64,000 nucleotides of DNA from Beverwykella pulmonaria (GCA_001599595.1 BCHH01000007.1:2250719-2314718), one strand, 5' to 3'. Counted from the stretch's first letter, positions 22,351 to 35,700 are shown. Numbers and translations: made by a program. The notes: generated by a model not told the origin, from the letters alone.

Positions 22351-22813
22351 GGTGGATGGCGAGCGTGAGATATTCCGTAGTGTGTGATAAGCTGGAGCTT
22401 GAGCATGCTGGAGCTACGGACAGGTTGCGATGTCGTGAGCGCGGTGATACGGAGCGGGGCAGAGTTAGCCCGTTGTTAGGGAGCATGCGACCCGAGACGC
22501 GCGCCTTACCCAAATTGTCACGGCGACGCTAGCGAGCCCATGGATTCGGCACGTGGAACAATATGAACTCTCTTGAAGACTCACGTCCTCCAAGCTTCCA
22601 CTTAACCTCCCTATGCAACTTGGGTGAACCATCCTCACCGCAAGCAGCATGCTACGTCGCCCGTCCTTTACCTCGCCCGTCCCCCCCTTTTCCCGCGAAG
22701 CAGCGCTATGATCACTCGTCTTTCGTCCCGTCTCGAGTATTGTAGAAAAAACAAAACTGTCCAACCAAAGTACGGCTAGCAGACACCTCTAGTGCCACAA
22801 TACGCCATACACG

Positions 22814-25436
22814 ATGCCTTCCAAGAAGGACCAACAGGGCGAGCCATCGTCGTCAGCCGCATCCCACAGTCGCAAGTCGTCTTCGGCCAGCGCAAAACAC
22901 AGTGCCTATGCGCCAACCCACCCCAGCCAGCTTCGTGAGGTCTACGTCCCCTCCGAAGGCTCTGCCTCGCCCGACGAGACCATGCACCGACGACCCTTCT
23001 ACGATGACGAGCCGCACGCCTCGAGCAGCGCCGGGCAGCACCTCGACCTCGAATTCTCCGCCGACGGCATCCAGCCCGTCCCCGACCAAGCCTCGGCACA
23101 CTCTGACGACGACGACTACATCGCGCCGCATGAGCGCCCCGGTGGCATATTGGGAGTTGAGCTCGAGGGCTCGGCCCGCACGCGGCTGCTGAGCCACCAG
23201 AACTGGGACGCAGCATCTGGCTGCGGGAGCGAGAACTGCAACCATGGCGCCATGTCCCCCAAGCCGTTGACACACAGGAACTATGGCAGCTTCGCGTTAG
23301 ACCAGGGCTTCGGTGGCCGATTCCCGGGCGGTCTTGTCGCTGGAGCCGACGAGAGTGCCGATGTGACGCATGCTCTGCTTGGCGACACAATTGCAGACAG
23401 CATCCTGGGCAGCGGCAATGGGCCAAAGAAGATGAGCACAACCCGATATCTGGCCAACTTGCATGGCATAAAGAATCAACGCCTCATGTACCTGGCATAC
23501 TACATACCCATCATCAATTGGGCTCAGCAGTACCAATGGCGATATCTAAAAGGAGACTTTATTGCGGCCCTGACCATGGCGTCCTTCTACATCCCCATGG
23601 CGCTCTCGTACGCCTCCAATCTTGGCCATCTTCCTCCCATCAATGGTCTGTATAGTTTCGCTATCAATCCTCTGATATATGCTATCCTCGGCTCCTGTCC
23701 CCAAATGGTTGTGGGTCCGGAAGCTGCTGGATCTCTCTTAACAGGTGAAGTTGTTCGTGAGAACATCAAAAAAGGAACGACAGACGACAATGACGGTATA
23801 CGCAATGCTGAAATTGCCGGAATAGTTACCTGCATGGCGGGCGCCTTCATTTTTCTAGCCGGAATATTTCGACTTGGATTTCTTGATAACGTCCTGAGTA
23901 AACCGTTCCTGCGCGGCTTCATCAGTGCCATTGGTATTGTGATCTTTATCGATCAACTGATTCCAGAAATGGGTCTCGCACACCTGGCTGCTGATCAGGT
24001 AGCCCATGGAAGCTGTCTAGATAAAGCCATCTTCTTGTTCCGAAATGTTGGCAACGCCCATGGCCTTACTTGTGCTGTATCGTTCGGCGCCTTTGCAATC
24101 ATCATGTTCTTCCGGTAAGTCAGTCCCAGTGGATCTATCACCCTTCCCTACTGACCCATACTGTAGAGAATTAAAGATCAAACTACAACCCCGATACCCC
24201 TCCGTTGCTTACATACCTGACCGATTCGTCGTAGTTGTCTTGTCCGCAGTTTTCGCCTGGCAGTTTGGCTGGGAGGAGCAAGGTCTTGCTATCCTCGGCG
24301 ATGTCCGTTCCAGCGGGAAGCTGTTCGCTGTACACTTCCCCTTCGAAATCTCGCACCTCAAATACGCAGGAGACGCGGTAAACACGGCTCTCATCATTGC
24401 TTTACTCGGCTTCTTCGAATCGTCCGTGGCGGCCAAAAGTCTCGGTAGCGGTGATCGGGGCAAGGATGGCGTCCACATGCAGCTTAGTGCAAACCGCGAA
24501 CTCATCGCCCTAGGTACAGCCAACATCACCGGTGGTCTCTTCATGGGTCTGCCCGCTTTTGGCGGATACGGCCGTTCCAAAGTCAATGCCTCGACCGGTG
24601 GCATCACACCCATGAGCTCCATATTCCTCTCGCTCATCACGATTCTCTGCACGTGCTTTCTCCTCCCCTATTTCTACTACCTACCGAAAGGCGTGCTCTG
24701 CTCCATGGTCTCGGTAGTTGCGTACTCTCTTGTTGAAGAAGCCCCGCACGACATCAAGTTCTTTTGGCGCATCAAAGGGTGGTCAGAAATGTTCCTCATG
24801 TTCGGCATTTTCCTCGCCACCATCTTCTGGGACTTGAAACGTGGCATCGCCGTCGGAATTGGTCTGTCCGTCCTTCGCCTGATCAGACATTCGACGCGCC
24901 CGAGGATCCAGATTCTAGGACGTGTCCCGGGGACTACCGACAATTTCGCAAATGCGGAGCTGGATCCCGAGAACATTGAGTTCATCGAGGGCTGCCTGAT
25001 TGTCAAGATCCCCGAGCCGCTTACATTTGCCAACACAGGCGACCTCAAGAACCGCCTCAAACGCCTTGAAGACCATGGCACCAGCGCCGCGCATCCCGCA
25101 CTCCCACGTGTGCGTCGCGAAGAACACAACAAGAACATTATCTTCGATGTCCACGGCGTCACGAGCCTCGATGGCGCGGGCGCGCAGGTCCTCTGCGAAA
25201 TTGTCGAGTCCTACCGGAGTCGAGACGTCAAAGTCTTTTTTTGCAGAGTCCCAAATCAGCAGAGCCCAGTCTGGAAGCTGTTCGAAGCGAGTGGCATCGT
25301 GAGCATGTGTGGAGGCAGAAGACATTTTGTGAATAGTGTGGAGGAGGCGCTGAGGATGACAGAGTTGGAAAGGCTGACGGAAGAGTTTGGGAGCGATGCC
25401 GGGAGTTCTAGAGCGGCGTCGCGAGGACTGACATGA
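22814..25436 (+). CDS. SulP-family anion (sulfate) transporter with STAS domain
   Basis: Two exons (22814-24114, 24167-25436) encode 856 residues. The first 215 are a hydrophilic, Ser/Pro-rich cytosolic extension. The sulfate-transporter core begins at YIPIINWAQQYQWRYLKGDF and shows the hallmark MALSYASNLGHLPPINGLYS and CPQMVVGPEAAGSLLTGE, with about 10-12 membrane helices. The last 150 residues are a STAS domain (IEGCLIVKIPEPLTFANTGD, then FDVHGVTSLDGAGAQVLCEI). The long N-terminus resembles the yeast YPR003C type more than the SUL1/SUL2 permeases, so an organellar location is possible. Substrate is inferred from the family. The single intron joins CG|A cleanly. Confidence 0.92.
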
Positions 25437-26406
25437 GCGTTGAGCATGCGGCATTGGACAATGATCGCGGAGCATTAGACATGGGAGTGTGGTGTTCATC
25501 AGGGCTATTTTGATTTCACGGTCATTTGTATGATACAGTATATCAGGCGACGTGGATCTATGTATGACCACTTTTCGGTATTGCGTGATCTGCTCTGCTA
25601 TCCACGTCCACGGACAGAGTATTCCCAGAACCACGGCGGCTTTTCGGTGTCTCTTGCCGGGTTTGTATGGAGCCCGCCGGGATGCTGGGTCGGGACACAC
25701 GTTTTTAAGTAGACCGGCATGGTTGCGCGGTACTTCTTCATTCGTACAATATCCCCGTGCCCTTGTCTTCAGGCGTGGAGACCCCATTCCCCTCGACCGC
25801 ACCAACCCCACAACTGGAGGCGAATTGTCAAGCTCGCTGACCACCGCGCCAGTCACAGCTTCCTAAACAGGGATACTGTCCAACTAGCCTACACGTTGTG
25901 TAATCTTGCTCAAACCAAGTGCACCGTCGATCCCATTAATTCCACTGTCTCGAACTCCTATCACTCACCTCTGTCAGATTGTTTAACTTTATACAGAAGA
26001 CCTACTGGTGAATAAACACCACGAGCGATCGTCACATCCCCGCGCCACTGACATCGCACTTAAGCCTTCGGCGCGCCGCTAAGACAAAGCTTAGAGCCGT
26101 TTCAACATTGTGCCAAGGATGCTTAGTATCGCTTGGCGAACGCCACCAGGATAACGGTTCGCTAGCGCAACTGCGGGCGTAAAGCGATTGGAGGGCTTGG
26201 TTGCGGAAGCGGGGGAGTGACCACAGTGGAGTGGATATGGGATGTTCGGCGGAGAGATGGGGAAATGCGCGTGACGATCCGAGGTCAGTAGTGTTGTTGA
26301 GGGTCATGAGGGAGTTTAAATAGAGGCAAACGCCCGCGGTTCTTGGGCCCACAGCTTTCCATATCGTCCTCCTTTTGCACACCCTCACTTGATTCCACGC
26401 TCCAAC
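25437..26406. other. intergenic stretch
   Basis: About 970 bases between the SulP transporter and the JEN-type permease. It contains the promoter of the latter. No supported gene. Confidence 0.5.
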
Positions 26407-28143
26407 ATGGAGGAGAAGTCCACCGAACAGCGTGCAGACCTCAGCGTCGACCGCCATTCTCCGCCCGAGAAGATGTCTATAGGCCGGTACATCGCGACGC
26501 GGATCCCGACGCTCAAGCCGCCCATGCGCAAAGTGCAGAACCCGATTGCGCTCCTCCGCCTCCTCAACCTGCAGCAATGGCTCTTTTTCCTCGTGGCTTT
26601 TTTTGCCTGGACCTGGGACGCGTTTGATTTCTTCACTGTCTCATTGACCGTCGAGAACCTCGCTGAGACGTTTGGGAAAACTAAGACCGATATTACTTGG
26701 GGAATTACACTAGTGCTTATGTTGAGGTCTGTTGGATCAATCATATTTGGTCTGGCGGCGGATAGGTGGGGCAGGAAGTGGCCGTTCATTGTCAACAATG
26801 TGCTGTTTATTGTTTTGGAGTTGGCGACCGGGTTCGTCGGGACGTATAAGCAGTTTTTGGGTGTGAGGGCACTCTTTGGCATTGCGATGGGGGGGTTGTA
26901 TGGGAATGCGGCGGCAACGGGTGAGTTACTTTCTATCGCATTCATGTCGAGTGGAGAGAGGAATGAAGACATTGACATGATAAGCTGACTGTTTTGTTTA
27001 GCCCTTGAGGACTGTCCAGAAGCTGCGAGAGGTCTCATCTCTGGTATGCTTCAGCAAGGCTACGCATTCGGATATCTTCTCGCAACAGTCTTCGCTCGCG
27101 CCTTTGTCGACACGGTTGGACACGGTTGGAGGCCCGTGAGTCCACATCTTCCTTTCCTACCCTATCACCCTTCCTAGGTAAACGCATATCTAACCTTCCC
27201 CAGCTCTTCTGGTTCGGCGCTGGGCCCCCTGTCCTAATCATTCTCTTCCGACTCTGTCTCCCCGAGACCCAGGCGTACCAAGAGCGCCAACGGATCCGCG
27301 AAGCGACCCCCAATGCAGCCGCCGTCTTCGTCGCCGAAGGCAAAGTCGCACTCAAAAAACACTGGCTGCTCCTCATCTACATGGTGCTGCTCATGGCCGG
27401 CTTCAACTTCATGTCGCATGGGAGTCAAGACTTATATCCGACCATGCTGTCGAATCAGTATAATTTTAGCCCGAATAAGGTCACGGTTACACAGGTCGTG
27501 GCAAATTTGGGGGCTATAAGTGGAGGGACCGTGGTCGGGTATTGCTCGAGTATTTTTGGAAGGAGGTTTAGCATTATTTTTATCAGTGTAATTGGCGGGG
27601 CATTGCTGTATCCGTACACATTTGTGGGCAGTACGGCCATTATAGCGCCGGCGTTCTTCGAGCAGTTCTGCGTCCAGGTAAGTTCTACCTTTCCTAATCT
27701 TCGTTTGGCAATACTGACTTCACCAGGGCGCCTGGGGCGTAATACCTATCCATCTAATGGAACTCAGTCCTGGCTCCTTCCGCACCTTCGTGGTTGGCAC
27801 CTCGTACCAGCTCGGCAACCTCGTTTCCTCTGCCAGCTCAACCATCGAGTCTACCATCGGCGAACGATTCCCACTTCCCCCTAAAGGCAAAGTGAAACGC
27901 TACGAATACGGGAAGGTCATCTGTATCTTCATGGGCTGCGTGTTCGCGTACACGATCTTACTTACGTTCATCGGACCCGAGTATCTGGGCAGACACTTCG
28001 CGGTCGAGAATGATGAGGATATGATGGAGGCGACGGGGACACAACACAGACACAATGCAAAAGTGGAGGGCATAGAGAGAGAAAGTGGGGACTTGGAGGT
28101 GGGAAGAGAGAAAAGCATTGTGGAGGGGACTGAAAGAGTTTGA
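26407..28143 (+). CDS. JEN-type monocarboxylate (lactate/pyruvate) permease, MFS
   Basis: Four exons (26407-26920, 27002-27135, 27204-27677, 27727-28143) give 512 residues. The N-terminal half has WTWDAFDFFTVSLTVENLAE and the MFS loop GLAADRWGRKWPF. The second half holds NFMSHGSQDLYPTML, which fits the JEN signature N-x2-[ST]-H-x-[ST]-Q-D-x3-T that forms part of the substrate path. The last exon contains GAWGVIPIHLMELSPGSFR. Family members are plasma-membrane proton symporters for lactate, pyruvate, acetate or other short carboxylates and are usually glucose-repressed and induced on the substrate. All three splices are GT-AG and phase-consistent. The start is the ATG at 26407, since the frame from the upstream ATG (26389) would add only six residues. 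Confidence 0.93.
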
Positions 28144-30203
28144 TGCGTAGGTTGAGATGGAAATGGGGGAAATTGGAACGAGAAACAATGCAGGTCTAAC
28201 GAATTGAGGCTAACACCAGAAGATGAAATCGACCATGTAGTGGTTGTCGGCTGCTACGCATGCTAGTTTCGACTCAAAGGTTGAAATGGCAAATTGAATG
28301 TTTGTTAAACATGGGATAATCTCATTTGCATTCATCCGCAGTCGTGAATAGAAAAGGTACATGTAACTTGGATCTAGGAGCTCAGACACATTCGTGACGG
28401 CAAGAAGCGTGCGCTAATATACGAAACGTAATGAGTGTTGCTACCATCAAGATCAGCTTTGAGAAGCGAGTGTCAGATTTTCACCACTACTTAGGCCCGT
28501 TATACTAACAGCACAGATTTACCAGCAATAGAAAAGCCATCCAATCCTACATCTGCAGCCTTCAACCTAGTCAAGTCATCCTCATTCCAAACGCCTCGCA
28601 AAACGAAAACGGCTCCGAAACTTCAGCCCAATGCTTTAAGGTAGCCTCCAACTTTCAGAGCTCAACTCCAAGGAGGTAGTGACATTGCCCAACTCGTATC
28701 CACGTGCCTAGGTATCGCCTCCAAAGGCCTAAGTGGATATCTAAATGTTAAGCTTGCAACGTCTCTTTGAGGTGCATTTGTCGTGCAGTAGTGAAAATTT
28801 CCCTTTTGGAACGGATCTGCGTATATGCATTGCCATTACCATCTAGAATAGTATGTAAGGATAGCTCGATACGGCGTGACATGACGTTACCTTGCATACC
28901 GGTATATATACCACGAGTTCCAAGCTGCAACTCTTTAGTCAGCCATGTAAGCATACTCACGAAACTATATCATTGTAATTAGGGAGTTGCCTAAAAGCTG
29001 CATAATAAATTTGTCAGGCCAATATACTCATTGCTGGGACTACCAAGCACCCGTCATATCATTGAGACACCGAGCAGTCTTTCGTCACAAATGTGATTGT
29101 CTACATTTATTCAATCATCCTAAGCGCGATACTAGGCCCGGTGAGTACAGTGAGAAAGGTTTGATGATATCATAGAATTGGTCGACAGCAACCTTTCGGC
29201 ATGGTCTACTGCTTGGTTATGTTTGCTAACATTTGGATAGTTTATTAATTATCAAAGATATCATTTTAGAAAATATTCCCAAGCCTCGAAACGCGAATGA
29301 TATATTTCTTCAAATGAGATTGAAATGTACATCACGCCCGTATATCCACACACAACGAGCTTGGTAAAATCTTAGGATAGTGATCCGCATGTGCTTGAGT
29401 TTAAACAGGACATCTATCTGCAGACATACCTGCCTAGAACCAAAACTACGAGGAAAGTATCTATGGTGAGGGTGAAGAATGGGTCCGTGGAAAGATCAAT
29501 ACAGATACAAGAATAATTTTCATATAGAGTTCAAAATGCAAAGTGTCTTCAAGCTCCATGCTCTGCTAGATAGGATCCAATCGTGCATTCCGTGAAGAAG
29601 TTTGGAATGTAAAGGAGAATCTCCGTTCTAGGATGAAGCCGCGAGGTGGCTTCATAATTACTGCTTTCTAATCCGCAGATCAAATGTACGTAAGTAGAGA
29701 CTACGCCTCAATAATGCTCCTCTCTATGACTGAAACCGCGAAAAGTTGGCGATGTAAATGTGACCGATTCTGTACTGTACGGCCTTAAAGATCTCCCGTT
29801 TAGGGCTGAAGCTATGGGCGTGTTTCGTCACCGTGGCTGAGTGGCTGAGTGGCTTCTCTGGAGCATGCCTATTGGCTCTCGCGCACTTCTCGCGTCAGAA
29901 TCGGACGGATAATCTCACCGCGCGGGGCATCTCTGCTCCCAAACCCCCATCAGCTAGTCTTCCATGCACCTAGTTTTTGGCGAATCCACGGGGCGCGATA
30001 ATAACACGAGTCTTGTGAGGGCGGAGAAAATGAGGGAGATGTATAAAGAGATGGGGTGAGAACGAGGTTGAGCTTTCGAAATACAGACTCAACAACCATA
30101 ACACAGCAATTCAACAATCCTCGCAAGCTACCAATCCTCAACATCAATCATCTTCAAACATCAGAATTGCTTCGAACAGTCTAAGAGTGAAACCACCATC
30201 AAC
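28144..30203. other. 2 kb region without a supported gene
   Basis: AT-rich in its middle. On the minus strand two short open stretches look somewhat protein-like: 28748-28960, and near 28520-28600 (reading VFVLRGVWNEDDLTRLKAAD). They lie in different frames with stops between them and match nothing I recognise. They may be fragments of a decayed gene. Confidence 0.4.
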
Positions 30204-31056
30204 ATGTCCACCAGCCAGCAGACCATTGCTTTCTTCGGGGCAACAGGTGGCACAGCAGCCACCATTCTCGCAGCTGCTCTGAGAGCAGGGCACAAATGCA
30301 CAGCTCGTATGTTGAATATCTTTAACCCTCAATATTACATCTAACATAATATCAGTCGCAAGAACGCCTGACAAGCTACGCAATCTACTCACTACCGAGC
30401 ACGCTATCCCGGAATCTACCATCTCATCTCAACTCACCATCCACTCTGGCAACGTCAAAGACCCCGCCGCCATCTCCCCAGCACTAATATCGCCCACCAA
30501 CCCATCTGTCCTCGTCGACCACGTCGTTTCCGGCATCGGCGCAGCCCCGAAATTCCAATGGACACCCCCATTCGCTACCCTTGATGACCCCAACCTCTGC
30601 CATTCCGGCATCGCAGCCATGCTTGCAGCCATAGACCTGCTGCGTAATAATGGTATCACCGCAACACAAGATGGCCGGAAGCCCCTCATTACTGTCATCT
30701 CGACGACGGGTATTAGTAACAAGCACCGTGATGTGCCGTATTTACTTTTCCCGTTGTACCATGCTCTCCTCCGCGTCCCCCATATCGACAAGAGGAAGAT
30801 GGAAGAGTTACTTTTCACTGACAATGGTGTACATTTCCGCGACTTTGTCATTGTGAGGCCGACGCTGCTTATGGATTATGAGCCGTATGGAATTGAGAAG
30901 GTGCAGGCTGGGTGGGAGTGGGGCGTTAAGAAGGGTGAGGAGCCGGGACCTAAAATGGGGTATACGATTGGGAGGAGGGATGTTGGAGAGTGGACCTTCA
31001 AGAATGTTATCCAGAATGGTGGGTGTGAGGGGAAGTGTTTTAGTTTGTGCTATTAG
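30204..31056 (+). CDS. NAD(P)-binding Rossmann-fold protein (NmrA/atypical SDR type)
   Basis: Two exons (30204-30306, 30356-31056) encode 267 residues. The N-terminus has a nucleotide-binding motif, TIAFFGATGGTAATILAAAL, of the atypical short-chain dehydrogenase type (GATG). LARTPDKLRNLL follows across the splice and corresponds to the arginine-containing strand that selects NADP. Later ISTTGISNKHRDVPYLLFPL replaces the usual YxxxK region, so classic dehydrogenase catalysis is doubtful. Proteins like this act as oxidoreductases or as redox-sensing regulators (NmrA). The C-terminus is short and ends in a cysteine-containing tail (CEGKCFSLCY). Substrate unknown. Confidence 0.82.
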
Positions 31057-31513
31057 AGGATCAGAACTTGGGAGGTGGCGTTCTTTCTGGGACGAGATTT
31101 TTGCTAAATTGGAGTATATCTGGGTGGCTAATGGGGTCGTTATATGGGAAATGTTTCGGTTTCTGGCTAAGCACCGCACTGCCATTTTCTTTGTCTTGGG
31201 GTTGGTGGGAGTCGAAGGTTAGAAATCGGTTAGACTTCACTGAATGCATATACTAATACGAAGATATCACCCTACACTCCCACCGTGATGTGCAATTTCA
31301 ATAGTAGGCATAACATCTTCCAGCATCATCTCATCTGGGGAACAACAGCCTCATAACAGCTGTAATGCTCGAGTCATGTGCACTACTTATGTAAGCGATC
31401 CTAAGTCATTGATACAATGCCGCCTGGATCTCCAACATCGCAACGCCTTTCCATCCCATCGCACACCCTCTAAAGCTCTACTCCTCTAAGGCTCTTCCTC
31501 TCTATCGCCACAC

Positions 31514-32554
31514 ATGGCCACTCCCAGTAGTCCTAGCGCTACCCGCGCGCCCGTATGCCCCTCTCTGCCACCCGAAATCTGGATTCGCATTCTCTCCTAC
31601 CACGACGATCTCACACACCTCTGGCTCACGTGTCGCGCTGTCTCTCCCACCTTCCTCGCCTACGCGGAGCAAGTCTTCGCCGAATACGTGATTCGCGACA
31701 CATACATTGACTGGGCGCTCGAAAAATACAACTTAGGGGGCAAAAGTAGGCGGCCGGAAGTGTGCGTGACGTTTGCGCGATTCTCTGGGGATGGAGACAA
31801 GAGGGTAGCGTATTTTCGTGCAAGGAAGGAAGACGAGCATGCGCTTGGAGGTGAGCGGCAGAGGAGATGGAGGTTGAAACTGGGAATCCCGGAGAAGAGT
31901 GTCATGCAGAGGTGGGAGGAGAGAGTGAGGAATAGTAGACCGGAGATGCCCAATTATACAATTAGAATCGGGGATATGGTCAATGACACCGCCTTACAGG
32001 GGTTGACCTTCGATGCGGAGAATAAGGAGATAGGCGTTGAATGGAGAGACATGTTCCGCGCTTTCTTTAGGGAGCAGGAGAGGTTTGCTGTGTTGAAGAA
32101 GAGGTGGGGGATGCATCTCGCACAGAGCATACAGAAACTAGAACACGGGGATGCCATCGCAGCGCAGGATGTACACGAGCCCTGGTCAACTGCAGAACTG
32201 CTTATCAGGAAGCAGATACGAAGGGCCAGGCTCCGGGAATGGTATGAGGAGCAGGGAAACGAGGAGTTGGTGTGGGCGGTTGATAGCCTGGAGTATTATG
32301 ACAAGTGCAAAAAGGATGATGGAATGGTGGTGAAAGCTCTCGGCGAGATTCCTGGCGCCGGCCTTGGTGAAAGGTGGTTTGGAAGTACGTATTGGGTACA
32401 GGCGCTGCATATGGACGAGCATGATTGCTTGCATCGGATCAATCTCAAGGTGCTTATGGGGAGCGGAAGTGGGCATGTAGATGATAAGGCGCGGAGACTA
32501 CCTCAACAGAGAGCGCGGAGCATGTCTATCGCCAGTACCATCACGTTGTCATAG
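31514..32554 (+). CDS. F-box domain protein of unknown target
   Basis: One exon encodes 346 residues. Residues 16-55 (PSLPPEIWIRILSYHDDLTHL, then LTCRAVSPTFLAYAEQVF) form a typical F-box, the Skp1-binding module of SCF ubiquitin ligases. No leucine-rich or WD repeats follow. The remainder is charged and helical, with conserved-looking IGDMVNDTALQGLTFDAENK and VEWRDMFRAFFREQERFAVL. Such lone F-box proteins are abundant in filamentous fungi and their substrates are mostly unknown. The start at 31514 is the first ATG and the F-box follows closely. Confidence 0.78.
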   Translation: MATPSSPSATRAPVCPSLPPEIWIRILSYHDDLTHLWLTCRAVSPTFLAYAEQVFAEYVIRDTYIDWALEKYNLGGKSRRPEVCVTFARFSGDGDKRVAYFRARKEDEHALGGERQRRWRLKLGIPEKSVMQRWEERVRNSRPEMPNYTIRIGDMVNDTALQGLTFDAENKEIGVEWRDMFRAFFREQERFAVLKKRWGMHLAQSIQKLEHGDAIAAQDVHEPWSTAELLIRKQIRRARLREWYEEQGNEELVWAVDSLEYYDKCKKDDGMVVKALGEIPGAGLGERWFGSTYWVQALHMDEHDCLHRINLKVLMGSGSGHVDDKARRLPQQRARSMSIASTITLS

Positions 32555-32644
32555 CATATGTAGCGTATGTAGCAACTGGGCCGCTGTATCTCACACTACT
32601 TCTCCCCGGGCAGTTCGGGGTGATGATGGCCTGATTAGTCAGCC

Positions 32645-32650
32645 ACGCGT
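32645..32650 (+). promoter_or_regulatory. MluI cell-cycle box (ACGCGT) upstream of PMS1
   Basis: A perfect ACGCGT lies 58 bases before the PMS1 ATG. In yeasts this hexamer is bound by MBF/DSC1 and drives G1/S transcription of replication and repair genes. Role here inferred from position and motif only. Confidence 0.4.
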
Positions 32651-32707
32651 ATCACAATCACGTCCTCGCGTCATCACCTGCATCTCCACGCCTCAGCATG
32701 GGTTGAC

Positions 32708-35700
32708 ATGGCCACCATCAAGGCCATCGAGGGCCGCTCTGTCCACCAGATCCAGTCCGGACAGGTCATTGTAGACCTCTGTTCTGTTGCTAAAGTACAG
32801 AACCCATCAATCCCGTTTGTGCTCAGTGCGCTGATTTCGTGAACAGGAGCTGGTGGAAAATGCACTCGACGCGGGGGCGACCTCTATCGGTAGGCTCTCC
32901 TGCACCCGAATGGAGCATGGAAAGTAATAGCTAAAATGTTGTGTAGAGGTCCGCTTCAAAAACAATGGCCTCGACTCCATCGAGGTCCAGGACAACGGTT
33001 CGGGAATTGCCCCAGCGGACTACGACACCATAGGTATGTATGTCCCACATTGCTCCAATTTGAGATGCACAACTAACGCTCTTAGCCTTAAAACACTACA
33101 CTTCCAAGCTTTCTACATACGACGATCTCACGTCTCTTCAAACTTTCGGCTTCCGCGGCGAAGCCCTGTCCTCCCTCTGCGCACTCTCCAAGTTCCACAT
33201 CGTTACTGCACAAGCATCCGATGGAGCAAAAGGCACAAAGCTTGAGTTTGAGATATCAGGAAAACTGAAGGGTACTTCAGTTGTAGCCGCGAAGCAGGGG
33301 ACAACGGTTGTCGTGGAGACTCTTTTCAATAACCTCCCCGTGCGGCGGAAAGAGCTGGAGAAGAGCATAAAGAGAGAATACAATAAGGTTCTGCATCTGC
33401 TGAATGCGTATGCATGTATCAGTACGGGCGTGAAGCTCTCTGTGAGCAACCAGATGCCGAAAGGGTGAGTGTTAACATCGGTGGACCGTGTTTGGGAAGC
33501 TAAATTGTGGACAGGAGGAAGACGATCGCCTTTTCAACCAACCACAACCCAAATACAAAGGAAAATATTGCCAATGTTTATGGTACTAAGACTCTCCTAG
33601 CACTGATTCCTCTCAATCTAGAGTTCGAAATGGACCCCTCAAATCGCCCTGGAGTTACCCAAGGCGCCCGAAATCGGAGCACACAGGAAGACGCTGGCTC
33701 TCGAGAAATCAAGATTGTAGGCCACATATCTCGGCCTGTTGTAGGAGAAGGGAGGCAAACACCAGATCGGCAAATGTTCTTCGTCAACTCGCGGCCCTGC
33801 AACATGCCCCAACTCGCAAAAGCTTTCAATGAGGTCTACAAATCGTATAATGTCACGCAGTCGCCCTTCATCTTTGCCGATCTCAAGCTGGATACGAATG
33901 CCTATGATGTCAATGTTTCTCCAGACAAGCGAACGATATTGTTGCACGATCAGACGGCGTTGCTGGAAAGCCTGAAGACTGCACTTGGAGACCTATTCGC
34001 AGAGCACGATCAAAGTGTTCCGCAAGCTCAGCTCTTGGGGCGCAAGCTCCCAGATTTTAAACCACCTAATATCCAACAGCGGGAAACTACAGACTCAGTG
34101 CCCGACGAACCAGAAACTCCATCCGAAGGTGTTGAGAAGGAAGATGAGCGTCGGCCGGATGCTGATGTGCCTGACTTATCACCATCCTCTTCGGAGCTTC
34201 CACAACGAGGCTTCGTCAAGGCTAGCCTGATCAAAAGATTTGCTGGCAAAGATACAGAGGAAAGAGTTTTACGTCCTCATACCAGGCAGAAGAGAACTCC
34301 ATCTCCCGGAGAACCAGATACTCCAAGGGTAGTTGAGCAAGGACCGCAATATCCAGCCGGATCCCCGATAGAAGAACAGCTTGGACGTGAAATATCACCA
34401 CTTTCTACAATTCCTCAACCTTCTGAGGAGCCTCCGAGGATAGTGCAAGACTTTAACGCTCGGATAGCTTCTCAACAAGCTAAGAAGTTGAATAGAGAGC
34501 AATCGCCAAAAGTACCCCAACTCGCCGATGAACCGGAAGAAGAAGGAGAAAGCATCAAAGTTATCAAGCAGACACCTCTAAAGCGGTCGTCCCAAAGCAC
34601 GATCCAAAATGCTTTTGACCGCATGCGCCCAATGCGAACCCCAAGTCAAAAAGCCACTATAACTGTTGGTGATACCACAACAGTGACGACTGTTGGTAAC
34701 CAACCAACTCTATCGAGGCGAGCTAGGATTTTTACCCCAAAATTCTCATTGAGTGGAACACCTTTGGATCAAACTCCGAAGAGACCGGTGTTCATGAGGA
34801 GTCTTCGTGGATTTTCCGCATCCGGAACCCAAATGGAAGGAAGCGATGATGAGGGTGAAGAGGATGGGGATGCAGATGGGGATGCAGATGGGGATGCAGA
34901 TGGGGATGAAGATGAGGATGCTAGCTCTGATAACTGCATATCGCGCGCGCATGTTCGTTCGCCATCCCCTCACAAGCGTATAGCATCAAAAGAGATTATT
35001 GGTCCCAGTACTGATAGTAACTTCGAATCGAGAACCCCGCTAGCTCCCCTTCCTCCTGCGGAAGAGGAAGAGGAAGAGGAAGTAGAAGTGCCAGAACCCA
35101 CGCTGGATAGTGAAGACAATGGGTCTGACAACGAGTACATTAATGAGTCGGAGAAAAAAGCCCGGGAGGAAGCCAAGATCGCGAAGATGATAGCAGAAGC
35201 AGAAGAAGCGGCAGCAAGACCCACAGAAACGAATGTCAAGCGCGCGAAACACCTTTTCCAGCTCCCGAACAAGAAACATACCACTGTAAATCTTGAAAGA
35301 GTTATTGAAGTGAACATACCCACGGTTGCACGGCAGGCTCGGAATTTCGACGAGTTCCTGCATAACTCCGAGGCTAGTGCAGAGGGATCTGGAGGTATGA
35401 CAACAAGTGCGCAGCTGGATCCGGAGGAGCGGCTTTCTCTCACCGTCACAAAGTCTGATTTCGATCATATGCGTATCATCGGACAATTCAATCTGGGGTT
35501 TATCCTTGCTGTTCGGCCTCCCACTTTAACATCCCCAAACCCTGAGCTATTCATTATCGATCAACATGCTTCAGACGAGAAGTATAATTTCGAACGCTTC
35601 TCGGGGTCCACGGTACTGGTGAGCCAGCGACTAGTACACCCACACACTCTAGAGCTCACAGCCATCGAAGAAGAGGTCATCCTTAGCAATGAGCACGCTC

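Noticed and set aside
22776..23441. 221-codon Arg/Cys/His-rich frame on the minus strand
   Set aside because: Antisense to the GC-rich first exon of the SulP gene; composition is that of a shadow frame.
24915..25856. 313-codon frame on the minus strand
   Set aside because: It overlaps the STAS-coding exon of the SulP transporter in antisense, and its sequence has no protein-like conservation.
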